This document shows, one piece after another, positions 32,376 through 40,819 of a stretch of DNA of 43,076 nt (the stretch's first letter is position 1; the number at the start of each line of letters is the position of its first letter). The stretch is from Alphaproteobacteria bacterium (GTDB lineage: Bacteria; Pseudomonadota; Alphaproteobacteria; Rhizobiales; Aestuariivirgaceae). The notes beneath the pieces were generated by a model. That model was not told the DNA's origin, ran no database searches, and was given only the letters and a program-made list of their open reading frames with translations. Position numbers and translations under genes: made by a program. The stretch is taken from positions 10,995 through 54,070 of the forward strand of contig JAHEBA010000011.1 in assembly GCA_024642465.1 (NCBI GenBank), in the 5' to 3' direction.

Positions 32376-33503
32376 TCACTCCCGGTGCTGAGCGGCAAAC
32401 CTCTTGTGGGCCGCCTCCACCACGTCGCGGTTGAGCCGCAAGCCCAGCCCCGGTTTGCCGTCAAGAGCAAGCCGCCCGGCAGCCGGCGCGACGTCCGGGC
32501 CGTCGAGCAGGTTGTCCTGCAGCAGCTGCCACATGATCTGGTTGCCGTCATCGAGATTGGGGATGGCGCGCCCGGCATGATGCTCGGCAACCGTGGTGAT
32601 GCCCGTCGTCATCGAGGAGTGTATGCAGACTTTCATCCCGGCAGCCTCGGCTATCGCAGCGGCCTTCATCAGCGGACGCAAGCCGCCGATCTCGCGCGGA
32701 CCCACGGCAATCATGTGCGCATGGCCGCCGCTCACGGCGCGATAGGCCTCGTTCAGGGTGAACACCGACTGGTCCGCCCCGATGGCGATAGGACTTTGCC
32801 GCGTAACCTGCCCCAGCGCTTCGAGTGATGTGGATGGCGTCGGCTGCTCGATGTACTCGATGTCGAAGGGCTCGAGCCGCGCAATCATGCGAAGCGCCAT
32901 CGCCGGGTCCCACGCCTCATTCGCATCAAGCCGCAGCCGGGCTTCTCCGATGGCCTCGCGCACGGCGCGGGTTGCGGCAACGTCGCGGTCCGGATCGATG
33001 CCCACTTTCAGGTAAATGACGGGATGGCCGGCTGCGACTGCCGACCTGGCGTCCGCAACGAGCTCTTCGATTGTCTGGCCCTGGAGGAAATAGAAGTAGC
33101 CGACGCTGTCGCGCACCGCGCCGCCCAGCAGGTCCCACACGGGGCGGCCCAGCGCCTTACCCTGCAAGTCGAGACACGCCATGTCGAACCCGCACATCAG
33201 CTGGTTGGCGTAGCGCGGCATGTTGCCGCCGAACACCAGGAAATTGGCCTTGTAGGCCTGCGCCATGATCCGTTGGGCGTCGAACACCGATTGCCCCACG
33301 AAATGCCGGCCGAGCTTGCGCAGGATGATGGCCTGCGCCCCGGCATCGGGCGCTGTCGTGGTTTCGCCGATACCGACCGCACCGTCTTCGCCCACCACTT
33401 CGATCAGGTTGACGAAAAAGGTGTCCTCGACACCCTGCGACCAGACGTACGGTGTCTTCAGCGACAGCGCCAACGGGGTGACGCGAACGTCGGTGATTTT
33501 CAT
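32376..33503 (-). CDS. Enolase-superfamily enzyme (mandelate racemase/muconate lactonizing group)
   Basis: The 375-residue protein has an N-terminal capping domain (1-125) and a TIM-barrel with metal ligands D193 (LDANEAW), E219 (YIEQP) and D244 (GADQSV). The usual KxK base motif is K166-V-G168, so the second Lys is missing. The opposing base position (VGPREIGG) also lacks the Lys of muconate-lactonizing enzymes, and His295 (CIHSSMTTG) might serve instead as in mandelate racemase types. It could be a racemase or dehydratase of a carboxylic acid, possibly of hydroxyproline or betaine type given the aconitase X operon nearby. It is convergent with the VOC gene (33 bp between stops). Confidence 0.87.
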   Translation of the reverse strand: MKITDVRVTPLALSLKTPYVWSQGVEDTFFVNLIEVVGEDGAVGIGETTTAPDAGAQAIILRKLGRHFVGQSVFDAQRIMAQAYKANFLVFGGNMPRYANQLMCGFDMACLDLQGKALGRPVWDLLGGAVRDSVGYFYFLQGQTIEELVADARSAVAAGHPVIYLKVGIDPDRDVAATRAVREAIGEARLRLDANEAWDPAMALRMIARLEPFDIEYIEQPTPSTSLEALGQVTRQSPIAIGADQSVFTLNEAYRAVSGGHAHMIAVGPREIGGLRPLMKAAAIAEAAGMKVCIHSSMTTGITTVAEHHAGRAIPNLDDGNQIMWQLLQDNLLDGPDVAPAAGRLALDGKPGLGLRLNRDVVEAAHKRFAAQHRE

Positions 33504-33624
33504 TTAGGTCATCCAGACGGGGAATCGTGGTGTCGAATGAAGTGTAGGCGCGGTCAGCTTTGAAGCACTGTTCCGGGCAAGCCGGAAAATGCCACCACGC
33601 AGCCTCGGCAAGCGGCGGGACGCC

Positions 33625-34296
33625 CTACCCCACGCTCATCGCAAGGATGCGGGAGAGGTGTGCATAGGGCCGGCCCGTCTCTTGGTGCCAGCGGTTGAAC
33701 GCAGCCTGCACGGCGGCGAGATCCTTTTTCGAGGTTGGCGCCTTGTCCACCACGCCCTCGCGCACCAGTGCGGCGCACACGTCCTTGGTCAGGATGAAAC
33801 CGTCCTTGCCCGCATGGCGAAGTGAGTACGTGCCTACATTGCCGACCAGCCGCGCGCCGTCGCGCTTCATCACGTCCATCAAGCCGATCTGGTCGGACGC
33901 GGGCCAGTCGGCGAAGAACTTCACCGCCGAGCCATGCTCTTTCGCCAGTTTCGTGAACCAGATGGCATTGTCGCGCGTCGCCATGATCTTCGAGCCATGC
34001 CGCACGATTCGCGCGTCGGACAGCATCGCCTCGTAGGCCTCGTCCGGCAGCATGGCCAGCTTGCGCGGATCGAAGCCGTGGAAGACTTCTTCAAAGCCCG
34101 GCCATTTCTTCTCGATCACCGTCCAGTTGAGCCCGGTGGAGAAGACATGTTGCGAGAACAGCGTCAGAAGCCGGCCGTCGCTCATGTGATTGAGCGACTG
34201 CTGGTCCGGATGGCGCGCGTCTAGCAGCGCTTCCAACTCGTCCTTGCCGCCCTTGTGACCGGCGGCGAGCTTCTCGATCTCGCTGAACTTTCTCAT
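33625..34296 (-). CDS. DNA-3-methyladenine glycosylase I (Tag)-like protein
   Basis: The 223-residue protein resembles the Tag branch of helix-hairpin-helix glycosylases: LFSQHVFSTGLNWTVIEKKW, FHGFDPRKLAML, SDARIVRHGSKIMATRDNA and DRPxR-like later segments. Tag proteins remove alkylated adenine from DNA. This variant lacks the usual N-terminal Cys/His zinc snap of E. coli Tag, so activity is inferred only from the fold. Its ATG (34296) overlaps the TGA of the upstream membrane protein gene. It is the last gene of a minus-strand operon headed by the ectoine-hydrolase-like gene. Confidence 0.78.
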   Translation of the reverse strand: MRKFSEIEKLAAGHKGGKDELEALLDARHPDQQSLNHMSDGRLLTLFSQHVFSTGLNWTVIEKKWPGFEEVFHGFDPRKLAMLPDEAYEAMLSDARIVRHGSKIMATRDNAIWFTKLAKEHGSAVKFFADWPASDQIGLMDVMKRDGARLVGNVGTYSLRHAGKDGFILTKDVCAALVREGVVDKAPTSKKDLAAVQAAFNRWHQETGRPYAHLSRILAMSVG

Positions 34297-34820
34297 CCGG
34301 ATGAGCGTACATCACCCGGGCCTGCTTGCGAAGCTGCCCGGCGCCCCCGCATGGCAGGCCGCCATACGCCGAGGATGACATTGGCCACCGTCAGCGCCAG
34401 CACCACGGCGAGCGCTTGCCACTCGCTGGCGATGGCCTCGTGCAATTGCGCCTGAGTCGCTGAGCCATCGGCCACCTTCACCGAGAATTCAGCTGCGGCA
34501 CTTGCCTTGTGGCCGACGAAGCCGAGCGTGCCCTCGAACATCGAGATGCCAAGCAGCGCCTTGGCCCACGCCCAGCGCTGGTCGAGGAACGGCGCATGCA
34601 CGGCCATGGCGATGAGGCCCGACACCAGCGCTACCGCCAGCGACGGCACCAGAAGGTAATCGCAGATGGCGCTGACCGAGGCATGCAGGTCAGCGTATTG
34701 CTGCGGCGTGTCCTGCGGCCCGTAGGTGAGCAGGATGCCATAGCCCGCAAGCGCCCCGATCATGCCGCAGGCAGCCAGGCTGTGCAGGATTTCCAGGGTC
34801 TTGCGGGTGCGCTGCGCCAA
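34293..34820 (-). CDS. Four-helix membrane protein, unknown function, TTG start
   Basis: The 175-residue inner-membrane protein has hydrophobic segments at about 11-32 (LHSLAACGMIGALAGYGIL), 52-72 (YLLVPSLAVALVSGLIAM), 83-100 and 136-152 (ALAVVLALTVANVILGVW). The first base of the gene is in a TTG codon at 34820 with AAGAGG about 8 bases upstream; no ATG fits the N-terminus. It resembles the DUF2269-type predicted integral membrane proteins, but I am not certain. It sits 18 bp after the M24 hydrolase gene and is coupled by ATGA to the Tag-like gene. Confidence 0.7.
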   Translation of the reverse strand: MAQRTRKTLEILHSLAACGMIGALAGYGILLTYGPQDTPQQYADLHASVSAICDYLLVPSLAVALVSGLIAMAVHAPFLDQRWAWAKALLGISMFEGTLGFVGHKASAAAEFSVKVADGSATQAQLHEAIASEWQALAVVLALTVANVILGVWRPAMRGRRAASQAGPGDVRSSG

Positions 34821-34838
34821 TTCGAAACCTCTTGCTGA

Positions 34839-36020
34839 TCACCCCTTAACGTTCAAACGCCGCGGAGTGTTGCACAAGGTTTCGACGCCGGTTTCGGTGA
34901 TCAGGATCGGCTCGGTGATTTCGAGCCCCCCATCGTCCAGCCACAGCGCCGGCATGAAGTGGAAGATCATGCCTGGTTTGAGCACGTTCTTGTCGCCACG
35001 CCGGAACGACATGGTGCGCTCGCCCCAGTCGGGCGGATAGCTAAGGCCGATGGAATAGCCGGTGCGCGAGTCCTTCGAAAACCCGTGCTTCTCCAGCGTA
35101 TCGTAGAACGCGATGGCAATGTCCTCGCAGGTATTGCCGGGCTTCGCCTTCTCAAGCCCCGCATCGACCGCTTCCAGCACTGCCTTCTCGGCGTCCAGAT
35201 ACTTCTGCGGCACCTTGCCGAGGAAAAGCGTGCGCGATTGCGGGCAGTTGTAGCGCCTGTAGCAACCGGCGATCTCGAAGAAGGTGCTCTCGCCCTCCCT
35301 GAACGGCTGGTCGTCCCAGGTCAGGTGCGGCGCGGTGGCGTCCATGCCCGACGGCAGCATCGGCACGATGGCCGGATAGTCGCCCCAGTGGCCGTCCGCA
35401 CCCTCCACCGACACCTTGTAGAGCTCCGCCACCAGCCGGTTCTTCGGCAGGCCCACCTCGGCCAAGTCGACGATGGTGGCGTGCATCCGCTCAACGATTT
35501 TCGCAGCGCGCCGCATGAACTCGATCTCATTGGCCGACTTGACCGCCCGCTGCCAGTTTACAAGGCCAACCGCATCGGAGAACGTCGCGTCCGGCAGGTG
35601 CTTCTTCAGGCTCTCCCAGGCGGCGGCCGTGAACCAGTAGTTGTCCATCTCCACGCCGATGCGCGCCTTCTCCCAGCCGCGCTCCTTGATGATCCCGGAC
35701 AGGTGATCCATCGGATGCCGCTCGGTCGACTGCACGTAGTGGTCCGGATAACCGATGATGTTGTCGTGTTTCATGAACGCCGTGCGGTAGGCGCCATTGG
35801 CGTCCATGCCGCGGCCCCACCAGACAGGCTCGCCCTCAAGCCCCACCAGCACCGCCTGGTGCACGTAGAACGACCACCCGTCATAGCCGGTCAGCCAGCC
35901 CATGTTGGACGGGTCAGACATGATGATCAGGTCCAGCCCGCGCTCGGCCATGGCGGCCCGGGTCTTCGCGATGCGCGTGTCATATTCGGCACGCGGAAAA
36001 TGCAGTACGGCGTCAGTCAT
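34839..36020 (-). CDS. doeA: Ectoine hydrolase-like protein (M24 creatinase/aminopeptidase P fold)
   Basis: The 393-residue pita-bread-fold protein closely recalls DoeA/EutD, which opens the ectoine ring to N-acetyl-diaminobutyrate. Characteristic segments are GYPDHYVQSTERHPMDHL, APHLTWDDQPFREGE, FFEIAGCYRRYNCPQSRT and GYSIGLSYPPDWGERTMS. The M24 metal ligands are lost: the first Asp is E249, the second is P260 and the usual His is within GYSIG. That absence matches the metal-independent creatinase/DoeA branch. No DoeB deacetylase, DoeC/D or ectoine transporter is in the window, so the pathway partners must lie elsewhere or the substrate differs. ATG 36020 is chosen because similarity begins there; upstream in-frame sequence is antisense to the flavoprotein gene. 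Confidence 0.78.
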   Translation of the reverse strand: MTDAVLHFPRAEYDTRIAKTRAAMAERGLDLIIMSDPSNMGWLTGYDGWSFYVHQAVLVGLEGEPVWWGRGMDANGAYRTAFMKHDNIIGYPDHYVQSTERHPMDHLSGIIKERGWEKARIGVEMDNYWFTAAAWESLKKHLPDATFSDAVGLVNWQRAVKSANEIEFMRRAAKIVERMHATIVDLAEVGLPKNRLVAELYKVSVEGADGHWGDYPAIVPMLPSGMDATAPHLTWDDQPFREGESTFFEIAGCYRRYNCPQSRTLFLGKVPQKYLDAEKAVLEAVDAGLEKAKPGNTCEDIAIAFYDTLEKHGFSKDSRTGYSIGLSYPPDWGERTMSFRRGDKNVLKPGMIFHFMPALWLDDGGLEITEPILITETGVETLCNTPRRLNVKG

Positions 36021-36113
36021 TTTTGGAGTGAGCCCCTCGACGGCAGGTGAACGATGGTCCAAGAATGAGCCCTGACCTCTCATCAATTCAATCCCGCCAG
36101 CGACACATTTTTC
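36021..36113. promoter_or_regulatory. Shared divergent promoter region of the hydrolase and flavoprotein operons
   Basis: Only 93 bp separate the two divergent starts, so both operons are likely controlled here. No clear palindrome or -35/-10 pair is visible to me. Confidence 0.35.
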
Positions 36114-37253
36114 ATGGGTACAGTCTTCGACATCATCGTCATCGGCGGCGGTATTGCCGGCATGTCGGCAGCCGCAGAGCTCAGCCGCGATCATAAGGTC
36201 TGCGTGCTGGAGCGCGAGACGGCCGCCGGCTATCATTCCACCGGGCGCTCCGCGGCAACCTTCGTGCCGAGCTATGGCCCGCCCGCCTTCCAGGCGCTGG
36301 CGCGGGCAAGTGAAGGCTTCTTCACTGGCGCCGATCCGCAGTTCTGGACTGAGCCGCTGCTGAGCCCGCGCGGCGAGGTGATGATGATCGCCCCCGGCGA
36401 GGAGGCCCACATCGCCGAGGGCGAGGCGCTGGGCCTCACCCACATGCCGCTCGATGAACTCAAGCGCCGCGTGCCGCTGCTGAAGCAGGACCAGCTCGTG
36501 GCAGCACTCATCGACGAGGCCGCCCGCGACATCGACGTGGACCTGCTGCTGCAAGGTTACATGAAACTGCTGCGCTCGCGCGGCGGTGAAATCCGGTTCA
36601 AGACGGAGGTGACCGGCTTCACCCGCCACTATGGCGCCTGGCAGGTGCAGACCGCAGGTGGTGAGAACTTCAGCGCAGGCCTTGTTGTCAACGCCGCCGG
36701 CGCCTGGGCATCCGAGGTCGCCCGGCTTGCAAAGGCCCAACCCATTGCCATTACGCCAAAGCGCCGCTCGGCCATGCTGCTCGACCTGCCAGAAGACTGC
36801 GCGCTCGACGGCTGGCCCCTGTGCTTCGGCGCCGGCGAGACGTTCTACTTCAAGCCGATGGGCGGCAGGCTGATGCTGTCCCCGGCAGATGCCACTCCGG
36901 TCGACCCGCATGACGCCTGGGCCGACGACATGGCGCTGGCCGAAGCCGTCGAAAAGTTCCAGCAGGTGATCGACTTCGAGGTCACCCATGCCGGCCAGAC
37001 CTGGGGCGGACTGCGTTCCTTCGCGCCGGATGGCAACCCGGTTGCAGGCTTTGACGAGGCTCAGGATCACTTCGTCTGGCTGGCTGGCCAAGGCGGCTAT
37101 GGCATCCAGTCGACCCCCGCCCTCGCACGGCTGATTTATGCCATGGTCAATTCCAGCGACGCGATACGGCAAAGTACGTATAACGGACTTGAACTCGCGG
37201 CCATTTCACCTGCAAGATTCCCCGGCGGCGGAGAGACAGAGGTAAATCAATGA
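36114..37253 (+). CDS. dauA: FAD-dependent D-amino acid dehydrogenase, D-arginine dehydrogenase (DauA)-like
   Basis: The 379-residue DAO-family flavoprotein has FAD dinucleotide motif VIGGGIAGMSAA (9-20), Glu33 for the ribose, and the H41-STGRSAA segment highly typical of DauA-type D-arginine dehydrogenases. The C-terminal FAD contact reads WLAGQGGYGIQSTPALA. It would oxidise a D-amino acid to the 2-oxoacid and ammonia, feeding electrons to the respiratory chain. It is the first gene of a five-gene operon, with its TGA overlapping the ATG of the ThDP enzyme gene (37250). DauA plus the AruI-like product next door reproduces the P. aeruginosa D-arginine to 4-guanidinobutyraldehyde sequence. No ribosome-binding site is obvious. 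Confidence 0.82.
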   Translation: MGTVFDIIVIGGGIAGMSAAAELSRDHKVCVLERETAAGYHSTGRSAATFVPSYGPPAFQALARASEGFFTGADPQFWTEPLLSPRGEVMMIAPGEEAHIAEGEALGLTHMPLDELKRRVPLLKQDQLVAALIDEAARDIDVDLLLQGYMKLLRSRGGEIRFKTEVTGFTRHYGAWQVQTAGGENFSAGLVVNAAGAWASEVARLAKAQPIAITPKRRSAMLLDLPEDCALDGWPLCFGAGETFYFKPMGGRLMLSPADATPVDPHDAWADDMALAEAVEKFQQVIDFEVTHAGQTWGGLRSFAPDGNPVAGFDEAQDHFVWLAGQGGYGIQSTPALARLIYAMVNSSDAIRQSTYNGLELAAISPARFPGGGETEVNQ

Positions 37254-38848
37254 ACGATGGCGGCGTGAGTGTCGGGGAGGCCCTGGTCGGCCTGCTCGAA
37301 GCGTATGGGGTCGACACGGTGTTTGGCATTCCGGGCGTCCACAATGTGGAGATGTACCGGGCGTTGCCACGCTCCCGCATCACCCACATCCTGCCGCGGC
37401 ACGAACAGGGCGCCGGCTTCATGGCCGACGGCTACGCCCGCGCCACCGGCAAGCCGGGCGTGTGCTTCACCATCACCGGGCCGGGCCTTACCAACATCCT
37501 TACCCCCATGGGCCAGGCCTACTCGGATTCCGTGCCCATGCTGGTGATCTCCTCGACCCTCGACGTGAAGGACGCAGGGCAAGGCCGCGGAAGGTTGCAC
37601 GAGATGCGCTCGCAACTCGATGCCGCAGCATCGGTGTCCCAGGTGGCATCCGTGTGCTACACCGCCCGCGACGTGCAGGACCGCCTGGCCGAAGCCTTCG
37701 CCCTGTTTGCATCGGCCCGGCCGCGTCCGGTTTACATCGAGATTCCGCTCGATGTGCTGAAGTATCCGGCCGGCGACGGCTGGACCGCCCGCCAGTTACC
37801 CGGCCGCCCGCGCACCAGCTCCGACACCATCGACGAGATTGCCCGCCGCTTGCGAGCCGCTTCACGTCCGGTGATCATTCTGGGCGGCGGCGCACGCTTT
37901 GCCGGCGAAGCCGCAGCAACGATTGCAGAACACACCGGTGCGATGATCTTCACCACCGTGGCCGCCAAGGGCGCGGTGCCTGGCTCTCACCCTTTGCTGG
38001 CCGGCGCACTGCTGGCCAACGACAAGGCGCAACAGGTCATCGAGGCTGCAGACGCGGTGCTGGCCGTCGGCACGGAACTGGCCGAAACCGACCTGTGGGA
38101 CTACGACCTAAAGCTCGGCAAAGGCCTGATCCGCATCGACATCGACCCTGCGTCCCTCGCTCGGCCCTATCCCGCAGCACTGCCCGTCCTTGCAGATGCG
38201 GATTGTGCGCTGACCGCAGTCGCATCGCGCTTTCACGGCAAGGCAGACTTTGCTGCAAGGGCCAGGGACGTCGCCGCCCTGCGCCGTGCCTGCGCGGACA
38301 CAGCAGACGGCCAGCGCAAGACAATCGTAACGGTGCTGGAAACGATCCGCGACGCGCTTCCTGCCGATACGGTTATCGCCAGCGACATGACGCAGATTGC
38401 CTATGCTGCAAACGAAGTCATGCCCGTCGACCAGCCGAACTGTTACCTCCACCCCGTCGGCTTCGGCACGCTGGGCTATGCGCTGCCTGCCGCAATCGGC
38501 GCCCGCGCCGGCGTGCTGGACCGGCCCGTCGTTGCCATGGCCGGCGATTATGGCTTCCAGTACACCTGCAACGAGCTGGGCACGGCGGCGGAAATGGGCA
38601 AGCCCCTGCTGGTCCTCCTGTGGAACAACGATGCGCTTGGCCAGATCCGCGACGACATGGTGAACAAGGGCATCCAACCCAACGCTGTGACCCTGAAAAA
38701 CCCGGACTTTGCCGCCCTGGCGCGGTCCTATGACTGCGAGGCCATGCAGCCGCAATCGCTGGATGAACTGTCCGGCAGCATTGCCACGGCGCTGCAAGCG
38801 CAAGGGCCGGTGCTGATCGAGATCCGCCCGTCCATCGTCAACGGCTAG
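37250..38848 (+). CDS. aruI: ThDP-dependent 5-guanidino-2-oxopentanoate (2-ketoarginine) decarboxylase-like
   Basis: This 532-residue member of the acetolactate-synthase-like ThDP family has the catalytic Glu52 in LPRHEQGAGFMADGYARATG. The ThDP-Mg motif is MAGDYGFQYTCNELGTAAEM followed by WNND. Sequence such as FGIPGVHNVEMYRALPRS and GRGRLHEMRSQ strongly recalls AruI, which decarboxylates 2-ketoarginine to 4-guanidinobutyraldehyde. There is no FAD-site evidence for acetolactate synthesis. It overlaps the upstream flavoprotein gene by ATGA. The expected next enzyme, an aldehyde dehydrogenase, is not in the window; the ureohydrolase at 29194-30153 could finish the route. The substrate may be a derivative of 2-ketoarginine given the aconitase X genes downstream. 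Confidence 0.85.
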   Translation: MNDGGVSVGEALVGLLEAYGVDTVFGIPGVHNVEMYRALPRSRITHILPRHEQGAGFMADGYARATGKPGVCFTITGPGLTNILTPMGQAYSDSVPMLVISSTLDVKDAGQGRGRLHEMRSQLDAAASVSQVASVCYTARDVQDRLAEAFALFASARPRPVYIEIPLDVLKYPAGDGWTARQLPGRPRTSSDTIDEIARRLRAASRPVIILGGGARFAGEAAATIAEHTGAMIFTTVAAKGAVPGSHPLLAGALLANDKAQQVIEAADAVLAVGTELAETDLWDYDLKLGKGLIRIDIDPASLARPYPAALPVLADADCALTAVASRFHGKADFAARARDVAALRRACADTADGQRKTIVTVLETIRDALPADTVIASDMTQIAYAANEVMPVDQPNCYLHPVGFGTLGYALPAAIGARAGVLDRPVVAMAGDYGFQYTCNELGTAAEMGKPLLVLLWNNDALGQIRDDMVNKGIQPNAVTLKNPDFAALARSYDCEAMQPQSLDELSGSIATALQAQGPVLIEIRPSIVNG

Positions 38849-38852
38849 GACA

Positions 38853-39542
38853 ATGACGCAGTACGCGGTGGTGTTCGACGTGGATGGGCCGCTGCTGGAC
38901 CTTGGCCCGGCAGAGGAGCAGGCCTTTTTCACCCCGTTCAAGACGCTGTTCGGCATTGAGGGCCTCAGCAACGACTGGGACAGCTACCGCATCCGCAATG
39001 ACCGCGAGATCATTCACGAGATCCTCGAAGGGCATCTGGGGGAGCGTTTCGAACCGGATCATTATCACGCGTTGCTCGACGAATATGACCGCGAACTCAG
39101 TTCGGGCTTCGCGCAGGGCCGGCTGAAGGTGACGCTCATTCCCGGCGCCCTGCAGCTGCTCGAAACCCTGTCGGTGACCAATGGCGTCTCGCTTGGCATG
39201 GCCACCGCAAACATCCGCCGCGCCGCCGAGATCAGGCTGCGCGAGGCCGGTATGTGGGACCACGTGCGCCATCACCCCGGCGCTGCCGATGAAGGTGGTC
39301 ACAAGCACGAGGTGCTGGCCCGCGTCATTGCAGGTCTGAAGCTGCCGCCGGAACGCGTCGTCTATATCGGCGACAACCTGAACGATCTCGAGGCCGGCAA
39401 GGTCAACGGCACCCACTTCATCGGCTTCCACGTTGGCGAGGCAAAGCGTCAGCGCCTGCTCGACCATGGTGCGCGCCATGTCACCGGCGATCATCGCGAG
39501 ACCCTTGCCTTGATCCGCCAGATGCTCAACATCGCGCCATGA
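38853..39542 (+). CDS. HAD-superfamily hydrolase
   Basis: The 229-residue phosphatase-like protein has motif I F-D9-V-D11-G-P-L-L-D, an alpha-helical cap, motif II near MATANIRRAAE, and motif IV VVYIGDNLNDLEAGK. All catalytic Asp residues are present, so it should be active on a small phosphorylated metabolite, like Gph or beta-phosphoglucomutase relatives. It lies 4 bp after the ThDP enzyme gene and overlaps the aconitase X large-subunit gene by ATGA. Its presence in this operon implies a phosphorylated intermediate or a housekeeping clean-up role. Substrate unknown. Confidence 0.88.
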   Translation: MTQYAVVFDVDGPLLDLGPAEEQAFFTPFKTLFGIEGLSNDWDSYRIRNDREIIHEILEGHLGERFEPDHYHALLDEYDRELSSGFAQGRLKVTLIPGALQLLETLSVTNGVSLGMATANIRRAAEIRLREAGMWDHVRHHPGAADEGGHKHEVLARVIAGLKLPPERVVYIGDNLNDLEAGKVNGTHFIGFHVGEAKRQRLLDHGARHVTGDHRETLALIRQMLNIAP

Positions 39543-40819
39543 CTGAACCCAGGCTGCAACTGAACGATGAGTGCCGGGCCATGCTGGCCGGTGAGCGCGG
39601 ACCTGCCACGAAGTTCGCCATGGAACTCGTGCAGCGCGCGGCCCATGTCATGGGCGCCACGCAGCTCGTGCCGGTCACCTTCGCCCACATCGACGCCTGC
39701 TTCTATGCCGGGCAGGCGCACGTGGACTTCGCCCGGTTCATGCTGGAGGGCGGGGCGAGGTTCGCCGTACCGGCCTGGACCAACAACGGCCTCGTCAGCC
39801 TCGTCAACACCGACGCCCGCGACCCGGAGACGGAAATGGCCCGCGGCGCGAAGGAACTGATGCAGCTTTACGCCGACCTCGGCTGCCGGACCGTTTGGAC
39901 CTGCGCACCCTACCAGCTTCCCGGCCGCCCCAAGCTTGGCGACCATATCGTCGTGGGCGAGTCGAACGCTGTCAGCTTCTACAACGCGGTGGTGGGCGCG
40001 CGCACCAACAAGTACGGCGACTATCTCGACGTCGCCTGCGCGGTTACCGGCTATGCGCCATTCGCCGGCCTTCACACCGATGAAGGCCGCAAGGCCACCA
40101 TCCTGTTCGACACCTCCTCCATTCCGGATGAGCTGAAACGGCAGGACATCTATTTCCACTTGCTGGGCACGCTGATCGGTGAACGCGCCGGCCACGCAGT
40201 GCCAGCCATAGACTCACTGGACCCGGCCACCGGCGAGGATGCGCTCAAGGCCATCTCTGCCGCCGCCGCAGCTGCTGGCGGCGTCGAACACTGGCACGGA
40301 ATCGGCCGCACGCCGGAGGCTCCAGACATCGCTACAGCCTTTGGCGGCAAGCAACCGCATCGCGTCGAAACCGTCACGCTCGACGGCCTTGCCCATGCCC
40401 GCAGGGAACTGACGTCCGCCAGCGACGGCCCGGTGACCATGATCGCGCTTGGAACGCCGCATTTTTCCTTCACCGAGTTCGCCGCGCTGGTGCCGTTGAT
40501 CGAAGGCCGCAAGGTGAAGGACGGCGTGAAGCTCAGCATCTCGACCAGCCGCCACGTGCGCGACCTTGCCGCAGCCAAGGGCTGGATCGATGCGCTCGAG
40601 GCCGCCGGTGCGGAGATCGTGGTCGATACCTGCAGCTATTTCTCGCCCGCCATCCGCGGCTGCAAGGGACGGGTCATGACCAACGCTGCCAAGTGGGCCT
40701 GGTATGCGCCGGGCCAGCTCGGGGTTGAGGTGTGTTTCGGCTCGCTACGCGAATGCGCCGAAACGGCGGTGATGGGTGATGTGTGGCGCGACCCGCAGCT
40801 TTGGCGGGGTCTCGCATGA
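39539..40819 (+). CDS. Aconitase X catalytic (large) subunit
   Basis: The 426-residue protein belongs to the AcnX/DUF521 family, which includes LhpI (cis-3-hydroxy-L-proline dehydratase) and archaeal mevalonate-5-phosphate dehydratase. Candidate iron ligands are C122 (WTCAPYQ), C365 (VDTCSYF) and C375 (RGCKGRV). Other family segments are VGESNAVSFYNAVVGARTN and KYGDYLDVACAVTGYAP. The bacterial two-subunit type normally dehydrates 3-hydroxyproline-like compounds. Here it is coupled to arginine-type oxidation genes, so the true substrate may be a hydroxylated amino acid or its derivative. ATGA overlaps exist at both ends. No ornithine-cyclodeaminase/pyrroline reductase, the usual LhpI partner, is in the window. 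Confidence 0.88.
   Translation: MTEPRLQLNDECRAMLAGERGPATKFAMELVQRAAHVMGATQLVPVTFAHIDACFYAGQAHVDFARFMLEGGARFAVPAWTNNGLVSLVNTDARDPETEMARGAKELMQLYADLGCRTVWTCAPYQLPGRPKLGDHIVVGESNAVSFYNAVVGARTNKYGDYLDVACAVTGYAPFAGLHTDEGRKATILFDTSSIPDELKRQDIYFHLLGTLIGERAGHAVPAIDSLDPATGEDALKAISAAAAAAGGVEHWHGIGRTPEAPDIATAFGGKQPHRVETVTLDGLAHARRELTSASDGPVTMIALGTPHFSFTEFAALVPLIEGRKVKDGVKLSISTSRHVRDLAAAKGWIDALEAAGAEIVVDTCSYFSPAIRGCKGRVMTNAAKWAWYAPGQLGVEVCFGSLRECAETAVMGDVWRDPQLWRGLA

Noticed and set aside
34959..36050. Plus-strand ORF of 363 codons opposite the ectoine-hydrolase-like gene
   Set aside because: Antisense shadow; the minus-strand protein has continuous family similarity.
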